A stretch of DNA of 64,000 nt from Streptomyces violaceusniger (GTDB lineage: Bacteria > Actinomycetota > Actinomycetes > Streptomycetales > Streptomycetaceae). The notes below the pieces were generated by a model. That model had not been told where the DNA came from, did not search any database, and saw nothing but the letters and a program-made list of their open reading frames with translations. A program made the translations under genes and the position numbers. This document shows positions 1 through 9,167 of the stretch, piece by piece. The stretch is taken from the NCBI GenBank assembly GCA_005405945.1, contig BJHW01000001.1:8680001-8744000 (forward strand), in the 5' to 3' direction. Positions within the stretch are counted from its first letter, which is position 1. Every line of letters starts with the position of its first letter.

Positions 1-364
1 CCCCGCCGACTTCCTCGACATCGGCGGCGGCGCATCCGCCCAGGTGATGGCCGACGGTCTCTCCCTCGTCCTCGACGACCCGGATGTGCGCTCCGTCCTG
101 GTCAATGTCTTCGGTGGGATCACCGCCTGTGACGCGGTGGCCGACGGCATCGTGCGCGCCCTGGACACCGTGGCCCTCACCAAACCGCTGGTGGTCCGGC
201 TCGACGGCAACAACGCCGCACGTGGCCGAGCCATCCTTGGCCAATTGGCTCATCCACTCGTCCACCAGGCCGACACCATGGACGGCGCCGCCGCGCGCGC
301 CGCCGAACTCGCCGGGTCCGCGGCGTCCTCCGCGACCGGCACATCCGACCCGTCCGCCGCATAA
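1..364 (+). CDS. sucC: Succinate-CoA ligase beta subunit, C-terminal part
   Basis: Partial gene entering from the left edge. The first complete codon is at base 2 and the gene ends TAA at 362-364. The visible 120 or so residues contain the family's C-terminal signature: a glycine-rich FLDIGGGAS segment, then LVNVFGGITACD. These form the CoA-ligase domain that, with the alpha subunit, converts succinyl-CoA to succinate with nucleotide triphosphate formation in the TCA cycle. sucD follows 13 bases downstream, the usual sucCD order. The extreme C-terminus is Ala/Ser/Thr-rich. Identification is firm; only the length is unknown. Confidence 0.93.
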   Translation, partial: PADFLDIGGGASAQVMADGLSLVLDDPDVRSVLVNVFGGITACDAVADGIVRALDTVALTKPLVVRLDGNNAARGRAILGQLAHPLVHQADTMDGAAARAAELAGSAASSATGTSDPSAA

Positions 365-377
365 GGGGGCTCCTCGC

Positions 378-1274
378 ATGGCCATCTTCCTCACCAAGGA
401 CAGCAAGGTCATCGTCCAGGGCATGACCGGCGCGGAAGGCATGAAGCACACCCGGCGGATGCTCGCCGCGGGCACCGATGTCGTCGGCGGGGTCAATCCG
501 CGCAAGGCAGGGACCCGGGCCGACATCGACGGCCGCACGGTCCCCGTCTTCGGCTCCGTACGCGAGGCCATCGACACCACCGGCGCCGATGTGAGCGTCC
601 TCTTCGTCCCGCCGCCCCACGCCAAGGCCGCCGTCACCGAGGCCGCCGATGCCCGGATCCCGCTCGCCGTCGTCATCACCGAGGGCATCCCGGTCCATGA
701 CGCGGTCGCCTTCCAGGCGTACGCCCGGGCCCGCGCCACCCGGGTCATCGGCCCGAACTGCCCCGGGCTGATCTCCCCGGGCCAGTCCAACGCCGGGATC
801 ATCCCCGCCGACATCACCAAGCCGGGCCGGATCGGGCTGGTGTCCAAGTCCGGCACCCTCACCTACCAGCTGATGTACGAGTTGCGCGACGTCGGCTTCT
901 CCACCTGTGTGGGCATCGGCGGCGACCCGGTCATCGGCACCACCCACATCGACGCCCTCGCCGCCTTCGAGGACGACTCCGAGACCGACCTGATCGTGAT
1001 GATCGGCGAGATCGGCGGCGACGCGGAGGAGCGGGCCGCGCGGTACATCGCCGACCACGTCACCAAGCCGGTCGTCGGCTACATCGCGGGCTTCACCGCC
1101 CCGGAGGGCAGGACGATGGGCCACGCGGGCGCCATCGTCTCCGGTTCCTCGGGCACCGCCGCGGCCAAGAAGGCGGCGCTGGAGGCGGCGGGCGTGAGCG
1201 TGGGAGCGACCCCCACCGAGACGGCCGGGCTGGTATTGGCCCTTCTGGCCGAAAGACCCGGCAACCTCGCGTGA
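378..1274 (+). CDS. sucD: Succinate-CoA ligase alpha subunit
   Basis: 298 residues from ATG 378, the usual family length. The start follows a GGGGGCTCC stretch just after the sucC stop. It begins MAIFLTKDSKVIVQG and carries the CoA-binding Rossmann segment, GPNCPGLISPG, and the region around the phosphorylated histidine (GHAGAIVSG near residue 250). It forms the catalytic alpha subunit and is translationally close to sucC, so the two are surely co-transcribed. Streptomyces often have two sucCD pairs; whether this is the main TCA pair cannot be told from the window. Confidence 0.95.
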   Translation: MAIFLTKDSKVIVQGMTGAEGMKHTRRMLAAGTDVVGGVNPRKAGTRADIDGRTVPVFGSVREAIDTTGADVSVLFVPPPHAKAAVTEAADARIPLAVVITEGIPVHDAVAFQAYARARATRVIGPNCPGLISPGQSNAGIIPADITKPGRIGLVSKSGTLTYQLMYELRDVGFSTCVGIGGDPVIGTTHIDALAAFEDDSETDLIVMIGEIGGDAEERAARYIADHVTKPVVGYIAGFTAPEGRTMGHAGAIVSGSSGTAAAKKAALEAAGVSVGATPTETAGLVLALLAERPGNLA

Positions 1275-1423
1275 TGTGAGCCATACCCGATCCGCGATCG
1301 GGGCACGGTCACGCTCCGTGCCACTACCTTGCTCCCCGTACGCACACTCTGGCCGTACGGGCGTCCCTGCCGTACGGCCCGCCACATCCCGCCCCGCCTG
1401 TGCAACGAGAGCGGAGATCACCG

Positions 1424-2956
1424 ATGGCACCCACCCTCACCCTCAAGCCCGGAACCGCCTGGGGCGACGCCTGGCAGCGCTGCCTGGCCGTCGCCCCCGA
1501 GGCGTTCCAGGACGACCGAGTCCTCAACCTCTGGGACGGCACCTGGCACCGCGACGGCCGGGCCCTCCCCGCCACCACCCCCGTGGACGGCACCCCCATC
1601 GCGGGCCCGCCACGGCTCGACGCCACCACCGCCCACCAGGCCGTACGCGCCTCCCTCGACCAGCACCGCCGCTGGCGCCACATCGCCCTCCCGGAGCGCC
1701 GGGCGCGGGTGGCCGCCACCCTCGACGCGCTCTGCGAACACCGCGAGCTGCTCGCCCTCCTCCTGGTCTGGGAGATCGGCAAGCCCTGGCGGCTGGCCCA
1801 GGCCGATGTGGACCGGGCCATCGACGGCGTCCGCTGGTACGTCGACGAGATCGACCGCATGGCCGAGGGCCGCACCCCGCTACCCGGCCCGGTCTCCAAC
1901 ATCGCCAGCTGGAACTACCCGATGAGCGTCCTCGCCCACGCCATGCTCGTCCAGGCGCTGGCCGGCAACGCCGTCATCGCCAAGACCCCCACCGACGGCG
2001 GGCTGGCCTGCCTCACCCTCGCCTGCGCGCTCGCCGCCCGCGAGGGCATCCCGGTCACCCTGGTCAGCGGCAGCGGCGGCGAGCTCTCCGAGGCCCTGGT
2101 CCGCTCGCCCGAGATCGGCTGCGTCTCCTTCGTCGGCGGCCGCGACACCGGCGCCCGGGTCGCGACCGCCGTCGCCGACCTCGGCAAGCGCCACATCCTG
2201 GAGCAGGAGGGGCTCAACGCCTGGGGCATCTGGAACTTCACCGACTGGGACGCCCTCGCCCCGCTGATCCGCAAGACCTTCGACTACGGCAAGCAGCGCT
2301 GCACCGCCTATCCGCGCTTCGTCGTCCAGCGCTCGTCCTTCGACGCCTTCCTCTCCGTCTACCTCCCGGCGGTGCGCTCCGTCCGCGTGGGCCACCCCCT
2401 CGCGGTGGAGAACCCCTCTGGCCCCCTTCCCGAGCTGGACTTCGGCCCCCTGATCAACGCGGCCAAGGCCAAGGAGCTCACCGACCAGGTGTCCGAGGCC
2501 ATCGACCGCGGCGCCGTCCCCCTCCACCGCGGCGACCTCGCCCACGGCCACTTCCTCCCCGGCCAGGACCTCTCCGCCTACGTGGCCCCCGTCACCCTCC
2601 TCAACCCGCCCTCGACCTCCCCGCTCCACCACGCCGAGCCCTTCGGCCCGGTCGACACCCTCGTCCTGGTCGACACCGAGGCCGAACTGCTCGCCGCCAT
2701 GAACGCCAGCAACGGCGCCCTCGTCGCCACCCTCTCCTGCGACGACCCCGCCACCTACGACCGCCTGGCCCCTCAGATCCGCGCCTTCAAGACCGGCCAC
2801 GGCAAGCCCCGCTCCCGCGGCGACCGCGACGAGCTCTTCGGCGGCTTCGGCGCCTCCTGGCGCGGCGCCTTCGTCGGCGGCGACCTCCTGGTCCGCGCCG
2901 TCACCGAGGGCCCGGCCCCGAACGCCTCCCCGGCAATTTCCCCGACTACCACCTGA
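1424..2956 (+). CDS. Aldehyde dehydrogenase family protein
   Basis: 510 residues. ATG 1424 is chosen over an upstream in-frame GTG because GGAG sits 7 bases before it. Family landmarks are in order: WNYP (oxyanion Asn), KTP (cofactor pocket), a glycine motif FVGGRDTG, the general-base Glu in ILEQEG, and the catalytic Cys in QRCTAYPR. The glycine motif and the Glu segment are diverged from classical ALDHs, so the substrate cannot be guessed. It lies 149 bases after sucD and may supply acyl or dicarboxylate intermediates to the TCA cycle, but that is inference from position only. Confidence 0.85.
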   Translation: MAPTLTLKPGTAWGDAWQRCLAVAPEAFQDDRVLNLWDGTWHRDGRALPATTPVDGTPIAGPPRLDATTAHQAVRASLDQHRRWRHIALPERRARVAATLDALCEHRELLALLLVWEIGKPWRLAQADVDRAIDGVRWYVDEIDRMAEGRTPLPGPVSNIASWNYPMSVLAHAMLVQALAGNAVIAKTPTDGGLACLTLACALAAREGIPVTLVSGSGGELSEALVRSPEIGCVSFVGGRDTGARVATAVADLGKRHILEQEGLNAWGIWNFTDWDALAPLIRKTFDYGKQRCTAYPRFVVQRSSFDAFLSVYLPAVRSVRVGHPLAVENPSGPLPELDFGPLINAAKAKELTDQVSEAIDRGAVPLHRGDLAHGHFLPGQDLSAYVAPVTLLNPPSTSPLHHAEPFGPVDTLVLVDTEAELLAAMNASNGALVATLSCDDPATYDRLAPQIRAFKTGHGKPRSRGDRDELFGGFGASWRGAFVGGDLLVRAVTEGPAPNASPAISPTTT

Positions 2957-3101
2957 TGCCCGCCTGACCACCCTCCGTGCCCACCCCCGCGTCCCCGCAG
3001 GTCGGCGTGGGGGCGGGCGCCCGGCATACGCAGGTGAAACGCACTCCGAAACCTTGGTATCGTGGTTCATGTCGCCGCGGCCGAGCCGCGGAGCACACCT
3101 G

Positions 3102-3189
3102 GTCCGGGTGGCGGAATGGCAGACGCGCTAGCTTGAGGTGCTAGTGCCCTTTATCGGGCGTGGGGGTTCAAGTCCCCCCTCGGACACCA
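3102..3189 (+). tRNA. tRNA-Leu (GAG)
   Basis: Cloverleaf visible by eye. The acceptor stem GTCCGGG pairs with CTCGGAC (one G-T), the anticodon stem CTAGC/GCTAG encloses loop TTGAGGT with anticodon GAG, there is a long class II variable arm, T-loop GGTTCAAGTCC, discriminator A and an encoded CCA at 3187-3189. The 3' end is a likely integration site (see findings). A rho-independent terminator follows directly. Confidence 0.95.
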
Positions 3190-3195
3190 GCCGAG

Positions 3196-3218
3196 ACCCC
3201 TGTTCATCAGGGGTTTTT
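3196..3218 (+). terminator. Terminator of tRNA-Leu
   Basis: ACCCCTG-TTCAT-CAGGGGT hairpin followed by TTTTTCGCTTTT, immediately after the tRNA. Confidence 0.85.
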
Positions 3219-4206
3219 CGCTTTTCTGGGCTGTGGCGTGACCAACCACGTGACCAACGGCCCAGCGAATCCCCAGGTCAGACCAGGGACGACAGGCCAA
3301 GTCGGCCCGCACCGGAGGCGGGTGCCGGCGGCGCACTCGCCCTCAAAGAGAATGCTCCACAGCCCGAGCGGAGTCGGCCCCGCAGAGCGAGTCGCGCCCC
3401 CATGCTCAGCGGAGGCTACGTCGGTCAGTTCCTCCCCACGCGGGTCAGAGAATTGTCAGCCCGGGCGGCCAGCGGTGACGGGACCTGCTGCATGGGCAGG
3501 CCGGGTGACAAGGGTGACGCCCTCGTCGGCCCACACCAGCGGCGGTGGCTCTTCGCCCCACGCTCCATCTACCTGGTAGAGGTGGCCGAAGCCTTGCGCT
3601 GCGCTTCCCTGCTTCGCCAGTGGTCGAAGGGACGTGAGCTGAGCACTTCGTTTTCCGCGGAACCCCGGGGGATGCTGGTCGGACAGGTCGTGCACCACAA
3701 GAATCATGACCTCGCGCTGACGAAGGGCAAGATCGCTGAGACTGGGAAGGCCCGGGGGATCACCGGGACCGAGCTGGGTGAGGAAGTGGCTGATCAGGAT
3801 GCGGCGGACCATAGGGGCAGCAGATCATCGCCCGCAGCCTCCACCCGCATCGCTGCGCACAGAGCGACGAGGTTGGCGTCAGCCTGACACGCCACGTGGC
3901 CTCGATCCGTCGAGGTGCGGCACGCGAAGGTCATGAGCACAGGCGCGCTCCGTGCGCACCCCGTGAGGTACTCTGCGCTTCACTCCGTTGCCAGCCTCGC
4001 AGCCCCGGGGTCTGGAGGACTTGGCCTTCATCACCAAGCCGCCTCGGCGGCACCCACCGAGCCTCCTTTCTTGCTTTGCCCGCCCCGGTCGGGAGTATCA
4101 AGGAGCATAGGGCAAATGCGATAAAGCGCTGTGCTGGCATCTGTGCTTAACCTGTGCAGCTCTATGCCAGGCAAGCCCGGCCGCGCAGGCCAGCGAGTTA
4201 TGTCAA
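3219..4206. other. Degraded region, no confident gene
   Basis: No open frame here can be assigned. The minus frame ending at the tRNA reads a tail (WAVGHVVGHATAQKSEKP) of the kind seen at the C-termini of actinobacterial tyrosine integrases. This suggests the last few codons of a lost integrase. A minus-strand frame at 3456-3812 (118 codons) has plausible composition but matches nothing I recognise. The direct repeat GTGACCAAC occurs twice near 3238-3261. Confidence 0.5.
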
Positions 4207-4554
4207 GAACCCATCCCACGGAGCGGGCTCGGCAGGCCAAGAACCCGCCCTGCGGTCGTCCTTGCGGATCGCGCCTACTCTTCCCGCACGATTCGTGGGC
4301 ACCTCCGTCGATGCGGCATCCGTGCGGTCATCCCGCAGCCCGCCGACCAAATCGGCCACCGTCTGCGGCGAGGCCGCGCCGGTGGCCGCCCGCCCGGCTT
4401 CGACGCCGAGACATACAAGGGGCGCAATGCCGTCGAGCGGCGCACCGCCCGACTCGAGCAGTGGCGCGGCCTCGCGATGCGGACGGACAAGCTCGCCATC
4501 GCTTACCAGGCCGCACTCCACCTTGCTGCCATCCTCATCTGGACCCGGCCCTGA
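4207..4554 (+). pseudogene. IS5-family transposase, C-terminal fragment
   Basis: Open frame reads GRPRTRPAVVLADRAYSSRT, then IRGHLRRCGIRAVIPQP, GGRPPGFD, NAVERRTARLEQWRGLAMR and an alanine/leucine-rich tail to TGA 4552-4554. This is the C-terminal third of an IS5-group DDE transposase, including the final Glu (NAVER). The N-terminal two thirds and both IS ends are missing, so it is inactive debris marking past insertion in this island. Confidence 0.85.
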
Positions 4555-4575
4555 GCGAGGCGTCCGGAGGGTTTG

Positions 4576-4872
4576 TCAGGCCAGCCCATGGACGACGAGC
4601 CGGTTCTGCTCTCCGTCAAAGATGCCGGCCAGGGCCTTGCCCTCCTGTCGGTGCCCGCCGAAGAGACCCTGCTGGTCGACGTGCACGATCAGGATGTCGT
4701 GGCTGTCGAACACCTCAGAGATGCCCCGGGTCTCAATCGTGTCCGACCACGCGTCCAGGTTCCGTCCGAACCACTCCGGCAGCCCGCAAGGCTCGCTCAC
4801 CGCGTCCCAGAAGTCGTTGAGTGTCTCGACCAGCCGACCACGCAGGTCGACAATCAGCTCGTTGTCCGTCAT
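4576..4872 (-). CDS. Barstar-family protein (ribonuclease inhibitor fold)
   Basis: 98 residues starting MTDNELIVDLRGRLVETLND. Matches the barstar pattern: the strand-helix start (IVDLRGR, then a helix with DFWDAVSEPCGLPEWFGRNLDAWSD), and a second half (DSHDILIVHVDQQGLFGG). The known family binds and blocks barnase-like RNases, or acts as immunity to polymorphic toxins with RNase tips, in the cytoplasm. No RNase or toxin gene lies beside it, so it is an orphan. It sits in island debris between a transposase fragment and the NUDIX operon. The substrate toxin is unknown. Confidence 0.85.
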   Translation of the reverse strand: MTDNELIVDLRGRLVETLNDFWDAVSEPCGLPEWFGRNLDAWSDTIETRGISEVFDSHDILIVHVDQQGLFGGHRQEGKALAGIFDGEQNRLVVHGLA

Positions 4873-5226
4873 CGCAGCAGCCTAACCAGCCTCATCACGA
4901 GTCACTCACCGGCCAAAGAGACAGGCTCTAACGCTCCCGCTCCGTCCAACTGGGCACCCCGGACATGCCGTCGCCTGTCCCGCCTGGCGGTGGCGAGGAC
5001 ATCCACCCCTCCTGCCTCGCCGACGTGGACACACCCCCGTCCGCCAGACCGTCAGCCCAGGCAGGCCTCCACACCTTCCTGGAACGCAAGTACCCGTTCC
5101 CGAACTGCTTCGAGGCAACACCGAACCAGCAGGCCACGATCGGCCCACGCCTGGCTGCGGAGCGGACGACGAGTTGACCGCTCGGAGCGCCGCCTTTACA
5201 CAGCACCAGCGGACTCCGCGCCGCCC
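4873..5226. other. Intergenic region without assignable gene
   Basis: 354 bases between the barstar start and the operator palindrome. Frames on both strands are open in places but I recognise no protein. It must contain the barstar promoter, which I could not place. Confidence 0.5.
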
Positions 5227-5247
5227 TTCTTGTCAAAATGACAAGAA
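5227..5247. promoter_or_regulatory. Perfect 9-3-9 palindrome, candidate operator of the NUDIX operon
   Basis: TTCTTGTCA-AAA-TGACAAGAA, a perfect inverted repeat, AT-rich against a GC-rich background. It ends 19 bases before the ATG of the first gene, which encodes a NUDIX-winged-helix (NrtR-like) protein. Such regulators bind palindromes of about 20 bp at their own promoters, so autoregulation is likely. Confidence 0.7.
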
Positions 5248-5266
5248 TCGAAGTACCGTGTGAGAC

Positions 5267-6010
5267 ATGCAAGCTGACGTGTGGTCACCCCCACCTGTGC
5301 TATTGACGGTCGATCTTGTGATCCTGACGCTGCGCGAGAGGCGACTGTGTGTCCTGCTCGTGGAGCGAGGCGAAGATCCTTTTCAGGGCATGCTGGCTCT
5401 GCCTGGCGGATTCCTCAATCACGCTGGTGAGGAGATCCTGGACGCGGCCCACCGTGAGTTGCGTGAGGAAACCGCTCTGGTTTCTGGGTTGGTGCACCTT
5501 GAACAGTTGGCCATCTACGGGGACGCAGGCCGTGATCCACGGGGACGAGTAGTTTCCGTGGCCCACTTGGCGATCGCGCCGGGACTCCCCGAACCGGTCG
5601 CGGGAACGGATGCCGTGGATGCTGCGTGGGTTCCTGCGGAAGCCGTCCTGTCCGGTGAGGTGGAACTGGCCTTCGATCACCGTCGGATTGTTACGGACGG
5701 AATCGAGCGCGCACGTACCAAGCTCGAATTCTCGGCGCTGGCCACGGCATTCTGCGGAGAAGTCTTCACCATCGTCGAGTTGCAGCAGGTGTACGAGGCG
5801 GTTTGGGGAACCGAACTCGACACGCGTAATTTCTACCGAAAAGTCCAGGCCGTAAAGGGATTCATAATCCCCGCTGGCCCGGGACGTAGGACCACGGGAG
5901 GACGGCCAGCGCGGCTGTACCGGGCCGGGCCGAAGACGGTGTTGTTCCCGCCACTGATCCGACCTGTGCCGTCCACGAGGGAAGAGGACACGGGAGAGGA
6001 AGGGGAATAG
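5267..6010 (+). CDS. NUDIX domain protein with C-terminal winged helix (NrtR-like regulator)
   Basis: 247 residues. The NUDIX fold spans about residues 10-145, with the box at 47-71 (PGGFLNHAGEE then AHRELREETAL). Compared with the consensus GX5EX7REUXEEXGU it has one extra residue before the first Glu, and Ala replaces the last Gly. It may therefore sense a nucleotide such as ADP-ribose rather than hydrolyse it. Residues 160-222 form a winged-helix domain like that of NrtR regulators (FTIVELQQVYEAVWG, then NFYRKVQAVKGFI). It is first in a three-gene operon; its TAG abuts the next ATG. The palindrome just upstream is its likely operator. Function as regulator is inferred from architecture. 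Confidence 0.85.
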   Translation: MQADVWSPPPVLLTVDLVILTLRERRLCVLLVERGEDPFQGMLALPGGFLNHAGEEILDAAHRELREETALVSGLVHLEQLAIYGDAGRDPRGRVVSVAHLAIAPGLPEPVAGTDAVDAAWVPAEAVLSGEVELAFDHRRIVTDGIERARTKLEFSALATAFCGEVFTIVELQQVYEAVWGTELDTRNFYRKVQAVKGFIIPAGPGRRTTGGRPARLYRAGPKTVLFPPLIRPVPSTREEDTGEEGE

Positions 6011-7174
6011 ATGTCGAAAGACCTGGTGGTGATTCTCACCGCCCTTAATCTCGAGTACCAGGCCGTGCGCCGGAAACTGGCCGGTCCACAGGTGCACCGT
6101 CATGAGCGTGGGACGCGGTTCGAGGTGGGAACTGTGCAGGGCACTTCATGTCGTGTAGCGCTCGGTCTGACGAACAAAGGGAATCATTCCGCCGCGGTGA
6201 TCGCTGAGCGTGCGATACAGGAGTTTTCGCCGGTGGCCGTGTTGTTCGTCGGCGTCGCCGGTGCCCTGTGGGACACCGCCCGGCTGGGCGACGTGGTGAT
6301 GGCGACACACGTGTACGCCTACCACGGCGGGACCAGCGAGGACGACGGGCTCAAGGCCCGCCCCCGGGTGTGGGAGGCGGCGCACGGTATCAGCCAGCTC
6401 GGCTCGCATCTGGCTCGCGTGAATGACTGGGCCGACGACACGCCCGGTCATGGGCGCGCGCCGCAGGTGCGCTTCGGCGCGATCGCCGCCGGTGAGGTCG
6501 TACAGAACTCGAGGATCTCGGCCGAGGCGCGGTGGATCCGGCAGCACTACAACGACGCGCTCGCGATCGAGATGGAGGCCGCCGGTGTGGCGCAGGCCGG
6601 TCATCTCAGCGGGGCACCGGTGGCCATCATCCGGGGAATCAGCGACCGAGCGGACGGTACGAAGAGCAGCGCGAAGGACCGTAACTGGCAGCCACGAGCC
6701 GCGGCGAACGCGGCGGCATTCGCCACACGGCTGGCCGTGGAGCTGGTGGGAGAGCAGGCGCAGATAGCAATGTCCCAGGCAGACAAGGCACATACGGCCG
6801 ACGAACTCAAAGAGCACGTCAGCAACACCGCCCATAACAGCACTGTTGGCATCATGGCCGGCTCAGTCAAGGAGAGCAGCGTCTACGTGAACGCGGACCC
6901 GAAGGTGACCAGTCCGGCGGACCTGGTCGCGGAACTGGACGGTTTCCGTGAGCACCTGAAGCGTCACCACGCCGAGAGCGCCCTCGACGACGACACCTAC
7001 CAAGAGGCACTGGCCGAGCTGGGCTTTGCTCGCCGGGCGGCAAGTGAGAACACTCCCGAATCCTCCAAGAGAGCGACCATGGCACTCAAGAGGTTACGCG
7101 GCCTGATCGCGGAGTCTCCCGAGCTGGGGGCCAGGCTGGCCCCACTGGTTGTTGCGGCGGGTGACCTGTCATGA
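6011..7174 (+). CDS. MTAN/PNP-type nucleoside phosphorylase with C-terminal recruitment motif and helical domain
   Basis: 387 residues. Residues 1-250 are a nucleoside phosphorylase fold: LTALNLEYQAV start, phosphate-loop-like VGVAGAL, purine/ribose-site Glu in IEMEAAG (187-189) and catalytic Asp in RGISDRAD (about 212-215), all apparently intact. Residues 275-293 (HNSTVGIMAGSVKESSVYV) resemble a motif in the N-terminus of the next protein. Residues 300-380 are a charged helical domain (LVAELDGFREHLKRHH, EALAELGF, MALKRLRGLI) like the small domains fused to Streptomyces conflict-system effectors. GGAGAGGAAGGGG precedes the start. PNP domains of this kind are proposed to deplete nucleotides in defence systems; substrate here is unknown. 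Confidence 0.85.
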   Translation: MSKDLVVILTALNLEYQAVRRKLAGPQVHRHERGTRFEVGTVQGTSCRVALGLTNKGNHSAAVIAERAIQEFSPVAVLFVGVAGALWDTARLGDVVMATHVYAYHGGTSEDDGLKARPRVWEAAHGISQLGSHLARVNDWADDTPGHGRAPQVRFGAIAAGEVVQNSRISAEARWIRQHYNDALAIEMEAAGVAQAGHLSGAPVAIIRGISDRADGTKSSAKDRNWQPRAAANAAAFATRLAVELVGEQAQIAMSQADKAHTADELKEHVSNTAHNSTVGIMAGSVKESSVYVNADPKVTSPADLVAELDGFREHLKRHHAESALDDDTYQEALAELGFARRAASENTPESSKRATMALKRLRGLIAESPELGARLAPLVVAAGDLS

Positions 7175-9150
7175 ACGACGGCAGCGGCGTCACGCACAAT
7201 TCCGCGTACCACTCCGTCGTCGGAATCCAGGGCGGGGTCGTACACAACCCCACGATTTCCATTCATTCCGATGCCTCGCCTCAGGAAAAGTATAAGGTCG
7301 GCGTGCGGTACCTGGAGGACGGCGTCCCCAGCCGTGCTCGCGACATGATCAGTGACGCGATCGCTCACGGACACGACAACGCGGAGGTCCGTTTCCACTG
7401 GGTACTCGCCATGCTCAGCGCACGCGCCTACCACGACCTCAGCACCGAAGAACTCCAGCAGCTGCGCCATGCCTCCGGGCGCGTACGGGCCTACGCCGAG
7501 GGACAGTGGAAAGACGCTCTGTGCGTCGCTTTCGAACTGCTGGCGATGCTCAGCACCACGGACGGCCAAACAGGACGCGTACTGGAGCGGTTGCTAGCCC
7601 TGTCACCTCGCCAGCGTGACGGGATCCTCCACCACTTCGACCTCGTACTCACCGGAGGGCTGAAGGACAGCCTGTGGGCCGAGAACCGGGAGCGGGCCGA
7701 GAAAGCTCGCTTCGGCAACGGCCGGGCCCAACGGGTCTGGGCCTATTTCGAACCCGACCCGATCGGGGCACGGGCCCTGCCGCCCCGTCCGAGCACCGCC
7801 GCTGCCGCTAAGGCAGCCCTCCCGGTCCGCGCCGGTCTGTTCGTCGTCGTCACCGCATTCCTCTGGGTCCTGGCGTTGGTCGCGGATCCGGCTGAGGCAA
7901 TCATCGAGTTACTGGTGGCGCTCGGTGCAGGCCTGACCGCGGCTCACTTCGGCCACCAATGGTGGTACCAGGCACATCAGCTGAAGGCCAAGAACCGCTT
8001 GTTCCACATTCCGCAGACGGGCGATCCCGCCACTGCCGGGGACGGGTTCACCAACCGCGTCCGTCATTCGTTCGACCACTACTTCAGTACCCGCGTGCCC
8101 CACGGATTCGCCCCGTACATATGGCTCAATCATACCGCCCACATCCGCAACAGCCTCGTCGCCGAGATCGCGCTCCTCTACCGCGAGAGCCGAATCAGCG
8201 TGGACCGGGTCGACTGGCTGATCCGCTATCTCGCTGAGGATGCCCGAGACCGTCACAACAAAGGTACTCTGTTCGATCACCGCCACCAGAACCAGACGCC
8301 GGCGGTGGCGCAGGCAGTGTGCGTGGTTGCCCTCATCACTCTCAGCATCACGACTCTGGCCCTGCTCGGAACAGTGGCCTCAGGAGCCGGCGCGTCGCAG
8401 GTGCTGCTGGCCATTCTGGCCGTAGTCGGTTCGGTCTGGTCCGGACGTGCGGCGGCGTCCTCGTGGCTGGAAGCCCGGGGTGAAAAGCACCGAGTGGCCG
8501 AGGAAACCCAGGAATATCAAGAGCGGCTGACCGCGCGGCAAGTCGCCTACCAGAACTGGAAGTCGTTCCTGGACACCATGCGACCCAGTGAGCTGGAAAT
8601 GGAGACCTGGCTCACCTGCGACAAGACGCTGCTCGTCGACGAAGCACTTCGCCACTACCAGCTCACCTGGCGCGACCTGATCACCCACACCATCCTGATG
8701 ACACCGGCACGCCCCTACAAGCGAGCGCGTGTCAAGGGCGGTCCCTGGCGATACTCGCGCTACAACTTCCGTCTATTCTTGGTCACACAGGATGGTGTTC
8801 GTGAGATAAGCAAGGAATTTGATTTCGCCGACGCAAAACGTGGGATGGAGCAGCGAAGCAACTACCGGTTCGACGCGTTGTCCTCCGTACAGGTCACGGA
8901 ACGCAGCGAGGTCGGCTACGACCTGGAACTCATCCTCACCAACGGGCCGGCCAGGAACATTCGTGTAAAAGACGCCGACACCCATCAACTCGCGCCGGAA
9001 GAGAACGCCCAGGAAATCACCGAGATCGACCTCGATTCGGCTGGTTTCATCCACACCTTCCGCCTCCTGGAAGGAATCGCGGCGGACGGAAAGGGTTGGA
9101 TCGAACGAAACAACCCCTACAACCTGCCGTCCTTCCGTGCTGCCGACTAG
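7171..9150 (+). CDS. Four-TM membrane protein with N-terminal shared motif, partner of the phosphorylase
   Basis: 659 residues, start overlapping the previous stop (ATGA). Residues 9-32 (HNSAYHSVVGIQGGVVHN and following) match the motif in the phosphorylase. Residues 36-160 are helical, possibly TPR-like. Hydrophobic pairs at about 220-237/243-260 and 380-400/409-426 predict four membrane spans in two hairpins. The soluble C-terminal third (430-659) has charged segments and several strands (YNFRLFLVTQDGVREI, SVQVTERSEVGYDLELIL). I do not recognise the family by name. The motif at the N-terminus and translational coupling suggest a membrane sensor or anchor for the phosphorylase. Confidence 0.8.
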   Translation: MNDGSGVTHNSAYHSVVGIQGGVVHNPTISIHSDASPQEKYKVGVRYLEDGVPSRARDMISDAIAHGHDNAEVRFHWVLAMLSARAYHDLSTEELQQLRHASGRVRAYAEGQWKDALCVAFELLAMLSTTDGQTGRVLERLLALSPRQRDGILHHFDLVLTGGLKDSLWAENRERAEKARFGNGRAQRVWAYFEPDPIGARALPPRPSTAAAAKAALPVRAGLFVVVTAFLWVLALVADPAEAIIELLVALGAGLTAAHFGHQWWYQAHQLKAKNRLFHIPQTGDPATAGDGFTNRVRHSFDHYFSTRVPHGFAPYIWLNHTAHIRNSLVAEIALLYRESRISVDRVDWLIRYLAEDARDRHNKGTLFDHRHQNQTPAVAQAVCVVALITLSITTLALLGTVASGAGASQVLLAILAVVGSVWSGRAAASSWLEARGEKHRVAEETQEYQERLTARQVAYQNWKSFLDTMRPSELEMETWLTCDKTLLVDEALRHYQLTWRDLITHTILMTPARPYKRARVKGGPWRYSRYNFRLFLVTQDGVREISKEFDFADAKRGMEQRSNYRFDALSSVQVTERSEVGYDLELILTNGPARNIRVKDADTHQLAPEENAQEITEIDLDSAGFIHTFRLLEGIAADGKGWIERNNPYNLPSFRAAD

Positions 9151-9167
9151 TCTTCCGGGCCTTCGGA

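Noticed and set aside
177..1430. Long open frames antisense to sucD and most other genes
   Set aside because: High GC gives long shadow frames; their composition (Arg/Gly/Pro/His-rich) and lack of motifs mark them as shadows.
3151..3336. Minus-strand frame across tRNA-Leu ending GDLNPHA
   Set aside because: The GDLNPHA part is just the antisense of the tRNA; only the upstream tail is considered as possible integrase debris.
3456..3812. 118-codon minus frame as a real gene
   Set aside because: No recognisable motif, no ribosome binding site judged convincing, and set in degraded DNA.
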